Part shown: positions 23,614 to 27,327 of the stretch, in pieces
How positions within the stretch are numbered: the first letter of the stretch is position 1
How the letters are laid out: each line of letters opens with the position of its first letter
Assembly (NCBI GenBank): GCA_963815935.1
Contig: CAWFIL010000003.1
Span: 1 to 27,327 of the forward strand
Source: JARIHD01 sp963815935
GTDB taxonomy: Bacteria; Patescibacteriota; Saccharimonadia; Saccharimonadales; UBA4665
Direction of reading: 5' to 3'
DNA length: 27,327 nucleotides
Position numbers and translations under genes: made by a program
Notes under the pieces: model-generated
Seen by the model: the letters and a program-made list of their open reading frames with translations, nothing else
Told to the model about the DNA's origin: nothing
Databases searched by the model: none

Positions 23614-24189
23614 GTGATTAAAGCAAAAATCGTAGCACTTGTGGGAATGTCTGGTTCCGGGAAAGGTACCTGCACCTCGTATATTTCCGAAAAATACGGC
23701 GTCCCTGTCGTTCACTTTGGTAATATGGTCTACGAAGAAGTCCAGCGCCGAGGCCTAGACAATGTAAAGGACGAACAGTTTGTCCGCGAAGACATGCGCA
23801 AACAAGACGGCCCTGCCGTCTTGGCCAAGCACGTCGCCAGAAAAGCTCAAGACGAAATTGAAAAAGGCGCCACGGGCATTGTTCTCGATGGTCTCTATAG
23901 CTGGTCCGAGTACAAATACCTGCGTAGCGTATTTGGGGATCGCTTAACAACAATAGCCGTCGTAGCACCACGCACAGTGCGCTACCAACGCGTCGCCAAT
24001 CGCAAAGACAGCCACCGACAATACACTGTTCAGCAAGTAGAAGAGCGCGATATCGCCGAAATTGAGAACCTTGAAAAAGGCGGCCCCATTGCTTTTGCCG
24101 ACTACACCCTTACGAACGGTGCAGCCCCCGAAGATTTGCTAGAACAAGTCGATGGCGTACTCGAAAAAATAGCATTCGTCGAGAAGTAG
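23614..24189 (+). CDS. P-loop nucleotide kinase-like protein (UPF0200-like)
   Basis: A protein of 191 aa. The Walker A motif GMSGSGKGT is near the N-terminus (11-19), then VHFGNMVYEEVQRRGL, a lid-like REDMRKQDG, VLDGLYSWSEYKYLR (Walker B-like with a substrate-binding region) and RVANRKDSHRQYT. The order resembles the UPF0200/dephospho-CoA-kinase-like and adenylate-kinase-like families, which phosphorylate nucleotides or CoA precursors. The exact substrate is unknown. GTG 23614 is leaderless-type. The gene ends inside a terminator stem. Confidence 0.75.
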   Translation: MIKAKIVALVGMSGSGKGTCTSYISEKYGVPVVHFGNMVYEEVQRRGLDNVKDEQFVREDMRKQDGPAVLAKHVARKAQDEIEKGATGIVLDGLYSWSEYKYLRSVFGDRLTTIAVVAPRTVRYQRVANRKDSHRQYTVQQVEERDIAEIENLEKGGPIAFADYTLTNGAAPEDLLEQVDGVLEKIAFVEK

Positions 24190-24208
24190 CCCCAGGGCTA
24201 CTTCTTTT
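24182..24208 (+). terminator. Rho-independent terminator of the kinase gene
   Basis: Arms AGAAGTAGCC (24182-24191) and GGCTACTTCT (24196-24205), a four-base loop and a following TTT. The left arm contains the stop codon. Confidence 0.8.
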
Positions 24209-24219
24209 AAGCTTTATAC

Positions 24220-24244
24220 AAAAAAACACCCCTCCGTAGGGGGG
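24220..24244 (-). terminator. Rho-independent terminator for leftward transcripts (amidase side)
   Basis: On the minus strand CCCCT-ACGG-AGGGG (24242-24229) is followed shortly by seven T. It would end transcripts coming from the amidase gene after they pass through the structured element at 24264-24404. Confidence 0.65.
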
Positions 24245-24263
24245 CGTCATACTGTGTGTTCTG

Positions 24264-24404
24264 CGAAGGTGCTGCTGGCGCTGTGTTGATTGTGGCTATC
24301 CTGGTGGACAGTCAAGACACAGCGCACAGCAGCCCCTTCGGGATTTACGGTCTTTCGACCGCGGCATACCTACCGGTCAGAAATGGATGAGTCAAGCGCG
24401 ACTC
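24264..24404. ncRNA. Unidentified structured RNA-like element
   Basis: No protein-coding gene fits between 24209 and 24435. A hairpin spans 24264-24340: CGAAGG / CCTTCG, GCTGCTG / CAGCAGC and GCGCTGTGT / ACACAGCGC (22 pairs, one mismatch, one bulged A), then TGATTGT (24287-24293) pairs with ACAGTCA (24308-24314) around a 14-base loop. Two smaller hairpins follow: CGGTC / GACCG (24348-24361) and GAGTC / GACTC (24389-24404). The G-T pair in the inner stem fits RNA from the plus strand, whereas the GAAA loop of the second hairpin and the poly-T terminator at 24220 fit the minus strand, as a 3' UTR or RNA processed from it. It does not match SRP RNA, tmRNA, RNase P RNA or a riboswitch that I know. 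Confidence 0.4.
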
Positions 24405-24435
24405 GGCTGTAGTCCGTACGTGGCGGATGTGGTCG

Positions 24436-25218
24436 CTACTTCACGGCACTGATGACACGCGCCAAGTACACATCATCGACGTCGCTCTTGCCGCTACCGG
24501 CGTAGACGTCGTCCGCCCACTTGCATTTGGCGTCCACCATCTTGTGACTGACGATGCCACTGCCACTGCGTCCATCACTCGCCACCACACTCACGGCCTT
24601 GATGTTGTACTCAGCCATGAGTTCCTTGACCAGCTTGACAACGGTGTCGAACTGCTCCTGGTTGTTGCCGATGTAGTGTGCACTGCTCTGATCGGAACCC
24701 TCGATCTCGATACCGATGGCCCAGCTGTTGGCGCACTTCGCGTGGCGAGCCCAGGTGTTCGGCAGTGGAGTGAGCTGGTACGCCGCACCGTCTCCCAGAA
24801 CACCGAACTGCTCGGTGACATGGCCGACTGTCGGGTGCGGATCAGTGCTCTTCAGGTCGGGGTTGTACGTCGACATGTTGTGGTTGGAGTCACTGACCAG
24901 CCGATTGATGTCACGTCCACCTCCCCAGCCTGCCCACCAGTGCAGCACGATCGCTGTTGGCCGGATAGTGCGACCGTTCGCTCCCCAGTCGGACTGGATG
25001 TGCGGAATGGCGACACTGTCGACCGGTAGCGTGCTCTGCACGGCATCGTCGGATGGCGACGTGCTCGGTTCGGTGGCATCAGACGACGGCGTGTCCTGTA
25101 CGACACTGCCGGATGGCGACACGCTCGGTGGCGTGCTCTGCGCGGGGCCACTACAAGCTGCAACACCTGCCAGAAGACTGGCTATGGCAGCCGTCGTGAA
25201 CCACTCTCGTACTCGCAT
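24436..25218 (-). CDS. Lipoprotein N-acetylmuramoyl-L-alanine amidase (Amidase_2/PGRP-like)
   Basis: A protein of 260 aa. The signal peptide ends in the lipobox LAGVAAC, so Cys22 should be lipidated. A Ser/Thr/Pro/Asp linker (about 23-67) holds two imperfect 16-residue repeats (PSVSPSGSVVQDTPSS and PSTSPSDDAVQSTLPV). The catalytic domain (about 75-255) has IVLHWW with His93, AIGIEIEG and GIVSHKMVDAKCK with His225 and Cys232, the H/H/C zinc set of the T7-lysozyme/PGRP family, which cuts the amide between muramic acid and the stem peptide. ATG 25218 has GGAGGG five bases upstream. GC was about 60% in the lines I counted, against 50-53% nearby, suggesting foreign origin. It could act on its own wall or that of a host cell. 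Confidence 0.87.
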   Translation of the reverse strand: MRVREWFTTAAIASLLAGVAACSGPAQSTPPSVSPSGSVVQDTPSSDATEPSTSPSDDAVQSTLPVDSVAIPHIQSDWGANGRTIRPTAIVLHWWAGWGGGRDINRLVSDSNHNMSTYNPDLKSTDPHPTVGHVTEQFGVLGDGAAYQLTPLPNTWARHAKCANSWAIGIEIEGSDQSSAHYIGNNQEQFDTVVKLVKELMAEYNIKAVSVVASDGRSGSGIVSHKMVDAKCKWADDVYAGSGKSDVDDVYLARVISAVK

Positions 25219-25254
25219 TTCTTCCCTCCAATGATTGGAGCCGATGACGTAGTG

Positions 25255-25283
25255 AGAATACCATCTTTATGGTGTTTTTTCAA
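25255..25283 (-). promoter_or_regulatory. Predicted amidase promoter
   Basis: On the minus strand TTGAAA (25283-25278), a 17-base spacer, TATTCT (25260-25255). The leader is about 30 bases and ends in a strong Shine-Dalgarno. The -35 box overlaps the loop of the inverted repeat at 25263-25297. Confidence 0.7.
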
Positions 25284-25297
25284 ATCACCATAAAGAT
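25263..25297. repeat. 12-bp inverted repeat over the amidase promoter, likely operator
   Basis: ATCTTTATGGTG (25263-25274) and CACCATAAAGAT (25286-25297) are perfect inverted arms with an 11-base spacer. One arm fills the -35/-10 spacer of the amidase promoter and the other lies just upstream of the -35. This is the layout of a repressor site. It may also help terminate rpoD transcripts. Confidence 0.75.
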
Positions 25298-25326
25298 ATG
25301 CCCAGGTCGTACGACCTGGGCATATC
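25295..25326 (-). terminator. Perfect 32-base palindrome after rpoD, probable terminator
   Basis: The half-site GATATGCCCAGGTCGT (25295-25310) is followed directly by its exact reverse complement (25311-25326). It lies 49 bases after the rpoD stop on the minus strand and is followed there by TTTA only, so it is a strong hairpin with a poor T-run. It touches the operator repeat at 25295-25297. Confidence 0.6.
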
Positions 25327-25374
25327 ATGTTCTGTGGTAAATATACGCAGCAATTGGCTGCTATACCTATACTC

Positions 25375-26554
25375 TTATTTTATGTAGTCGTGGAGTTTCT
25401 TGGCGTCTTTGTGCTTGCGCAGTTTGGCAAGAGCCTTGGCTTCGATCTGACGAATGCGTTCACGGGTGACACTGAATTCTTGGCCAACTTCTTCAAGCGT
25501 ATGTCTTTTGCCATCTTCCAGGCCAAAGCGCAGCTTGAGTATCTTCTGTTCGCGTTCGGTCAAGCGCACCAAGCATGTCCTTGACGTGCTCTTTGAGGAG
25601 CTGGTTGGTGGCAGACTCTTCCGGGGTAATCGTGTCTTCGTCTTCAATAAAGTCACCTAGCACCGAGTCTTCTTCGTCATCGCGAACAGAAGCATCCAAG
25701 GCTGGAAATATCCTGCTTGATCTTCATGATGTGCTCGACTTTGTCGACGTCAATTTCCATCGCTGCAGCAATTTCTTCGTTGGTTGGCTCACGGTTCAGT
25801 TCTTGGGTCAGACGACGTTGGGTACGCAGCAACTTGTTGATGGTTTCAACCATGTGCACTGGAATACGAATGGTGCGGGCTTGGTCGGCAATGGCACGGG
25901 TAATAGCCTGGCGAATCCACCAGGTGGCGTAGGTCGAGAACTTAAAGCCCTTGTCCGGGTCAAACTTTTCAACGGCGCGCAGCAAGCCGGTGTTACCTTC
26001 TTGGATAAGGTCCAGAAGATCAAGGCCACGACCAACGTAACGCTTGGCAATGGAAACCACCAGACGCATGTTGGCTTCGGCCATCTTGTCTTTGGCATCC
26101 TTGTCGCCAGCCACCACTCGCTGGGCCAGCGCTAGTTCTTCCTCGGCGGTAAAGCAGTGGGAATTTTACCGATTTCACGCAGGTACAAACGGACTGAGTC
26201 ATCGGCAATGTCGTCCAGGTAATGCTGGTCTTCGGCAACGATTTCTTCGCCATCCTCTAGGTTCCATTCATCGCTCATGGCATCCTCAGCCAGAGCAGAT
26301 GCCGGCATGTCATCATCCGCAGCTGCCGCAACAGCGGTAACTTCTACGCCCGCGTCGGCAAGCTCGGTGTAGAGGCCGTCTAATATGTCGGCATTGTCAG
26401 CGGTATCCGCAATCGCTGCGGTAATATCGCGTTGGTCAACTTTGCCGTCTTTTTTGGCTTTGGCGACAATTTCGTCTTTAACAGCCTGTAGATCAACTGG
26501 CTTTGTCGCGTCGTCAGCGGCTGGAGCGGCGGCTTTTTTCTTCTCTCGTGGCAT
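25375..26554 (-). pseudogene. rpoD: RNA polymerase sigma factor RpoD, broken by four +1 insertions
   Basis: Primary sigma factor. From ATG 26554: an acidic region 1.1 (MPREKKKAAAPAADDATKPV), region 1.2 SVRLYLREIGKIP, region 2 LDLIQEGNTGLLRAVEKFD and FKFSTYATWWIRQAITRAI, region 3 QRRLTQELNREPTNEEIAAA, and region 4 TEREQKILKLRFGLEDGKRH and VTRERIRQIEAKALAKLR. Four single-base insertions interrupt it, at GGG 26159-26161, AAA 26151-26153, CC 25696-25697 and AA 25562-25563 (plus-strand view). Removing one base at each gives 1176 bases, 391 aa, with perfect motifs throughout. Because this factor is essential and no other substitution is seen, sequencing or assembly error is the likely cause. A GGGAGGAG Shine-Dalgarno in the dnaG end drives it; the pair is an operon. 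Confidence 0.92.
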
Positions 26555-26557
26555 ATG

Positions 26558-27327
26558 CTATGCTCCTCCCTTGTAGGTTTTTAAAAGATTGTCGAGTTCT
26601 TTTACCTGGTGTAAAAGTTTGAGTTGATTTTCATCGTCGGCCGATTGCATCTCGTGGATCAATCGTTGTTTTTGCGTTTTGACATATTGGCCTATCAGCT
26701 TGGTCCGCACGTGAGTAACTTCGTACTCTAACTCGTGTAATTCAATCTCTTGATAGAGCTCTTCGTAGTGTAATACTAAAATTTTAACATAATCCCCTAT
26801 AGGTAGCAATTCTTCGGCCTTGGCTGGCTGGCCCGAGAAGTCCGGATGCTCTTTCAGGAATGCAAGCAACTGTCTGGCCGGTTCGTCTGGAAGCATCTCA
26901 GGAGTGATCGGATCGAGGATATGGCGGAGCTTGGGCTGCATCAAGGCCACAGCCAGCAAGTGGTTCTGCGTCTTCATGTAATCACGTAGGTCTTTGTCGG
27001 GTAGCTTGAAATCGACCCTCGACTGTTTAAGTCTGGGCTTAGCCGCAGCCTCTTTCTGGTGTAACTTGGTAAGCAAGGCCTCATGGCTAACACCTATGAG
27101 CTTGGAAATTTCATCGATGTAGTGCTCCTGCTCTACTTGATCGGCCAACTCGCGCACCACAGCCAGTAGTACGTCACTAAACTGCCGCTTGCCCTGCGCC
27201 GAGGTAATATCAAGCTGCCTCTGATACTTGCCCACCAGCCAATCGAGGGCATACTGCGGTTCGGTGATAATTCGCCGCCAGACGTTCACGTCTTGTTTGA
27301 TAAGTTCGTCAGGGTCTTTGCCGCTCG
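26558..27327 (-). CDS. dnaG: DNA primase DnaG, C-terminal part (5' end outside window)
   Basis: The open frame runs from beyond the right edge to the stop at 26558, three bases before the rpoD ATG; 256 codons are visible. It begins SGKDPDELIKQDVNVWRRII, the conserved end of the TOPRIM region of primases (G-x-D-P-D-x-x-I-x-x), followed by the helicase-interaction part: ALDWLVGKYQRQLDITSAQG, then LADQVEQEHYIDEISKLIGV and a helical C-terminal domain. Primase makes RNA primers at the replication fork. An internal GTG at 27289 is not the start, because the DnaG-type sequence continues upstream of it. The dnaG-rpoD order is the classic macromolecular-synthesis arrangement. Confidence 0.93.
   Translation of the reverse strand, partial: SGKDPDELIKQDVNVWRRIITEPQYALDWLVGKYQRQLDITSAQGKRQFSDVLLAVVRELADQVEQEHYIDEISKLIGVSHEALLTKLHQKEAAAKPRLKQSRVDFKLPDKDLRDYMKTQNHLLAVALMQPKLRHILDPITPEMLPDEPARQLLAFLKEHPDFSGQPAKAEELLPIGDYVKILVLHYEELYQEIELHELEYEVTHVRTKLIGQYVKTQKQRLIHEMQSADDENQLKLLHQVKELDNLLKTYKGGA

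Noticed and set aside
24190..24435. SRP RNA, tmRNA or RNase P RNA
   Set aside because: None of the conserved core sequences of these RNAs is present on either strand.
24427..25029. 200-aa plus-strand frame opposite the amidase
   Set aside because: The minus strand encodes a lipobox and an Amidase_2 zinc site with promoter and Shine-Dalgarno; the plus frame is a high-GC shadow.
25375..26554. Programmed frameshifting or separate small sigma proteins in rpoD
   Set aside because: Four shifts, all single-base insertions at short homopolymers, and no slippery-site or pseudoknot pattern; the pieces join to one normal RpoD.
1..27327. CRISPR array, transposon, prophage, rRNA or tRNA
   Set aside because: No regularly spaced repeats, no transposase, integrase or phage genes, and no rRNA or tRNA sequence was seen on either strand.

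Overview
The window looks like a compact, small-genome bacterium of the Patescibacteria (CPR), most likely a Saccharibacteria (TM7) member. The reasons are tight packing with overlapping gene ends, many short single-helix anchored proteins of unknown function, a dnaG-rpoD pair, a DciA-like mini protein, a degenerate DHH protein with a huge proline-rich tail, and GC content near 50% in the lines I counted. TGA is used as a stop in several genes, which argues against the recoded Gracilibacteria/SR1 lineages. The lineage call is inference, as no rRNA is present.

Layout. 1-1881 (-): the N-terminal part of a large surface protein with alternating DUF4082 and bacterial Ig-like domains. 1935-4028 (-): a DHH-fold protein without its catalytic motif. 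4194-4571 (+): ribosomal protein S20 with a histone-like tail, convergent with and overlapping an HEFNH metallopeptidase-like gene (4546-5787). 5843-9127 (-): holA, an anchored protein, mutM and an unknown gene. 9233-9469 (+): a DciA/DUF721-like mini protein ending at a perfect bidirectional terminator. 9529-11405 (-): an anchored protein, a MazG-like pyrophosphohydrolase and an APH-family kinase. 11524-12947 (+): an unknown gene and a phosphoribosyltransferase-like gene, convergent with polA (12950-15496, -).

15544-18963 (+) is the most interesting part. One strong promoter drives five overlapping genes: a 64-aa one-helix peptide with a strong ribosome-binding site, an M50-type intramembrane metalloprotease, an ABC ATPase, an ABC permease and a two-helix membrane protein. 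This is the gene set of a processed and exported peptide (compare Bacillus YydF-J or Skf), but without any radical-SAM enzyme. I interpret it as a candidate secreted peptide (bacteriocin or signal) system.

18940-24189: an anchored protein (-), a P2-type cation ATPase (+), a polyprenyl diphosphate synthase (-) whose stop codon overlaps the ATPase stop, and a P-loop kinase (+). 24190-24435: no gene, but two terminators and a strongly structured RNA-like element. 24436-25218 (-): a GC-richer lipoprotein amidase with a palindromic operator over its promoter. 25375-26554 (-): rpoD, broken by four single-base insertions. 26558-27327 (-): the C-terminal part of dnaG.

Expression logic: most first genes of transcription units have a sigma70-type -10 box only 6-10 bases before the start codon, so their mRNAs should be leaderless or nearly so. 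Shine-Dalgarno sequences appear mainly on operon-internal genes and on rpsT, the peptide gene and the amidase. No rRNA, tRNA, CRISPR array, transposase or integrase was seen.
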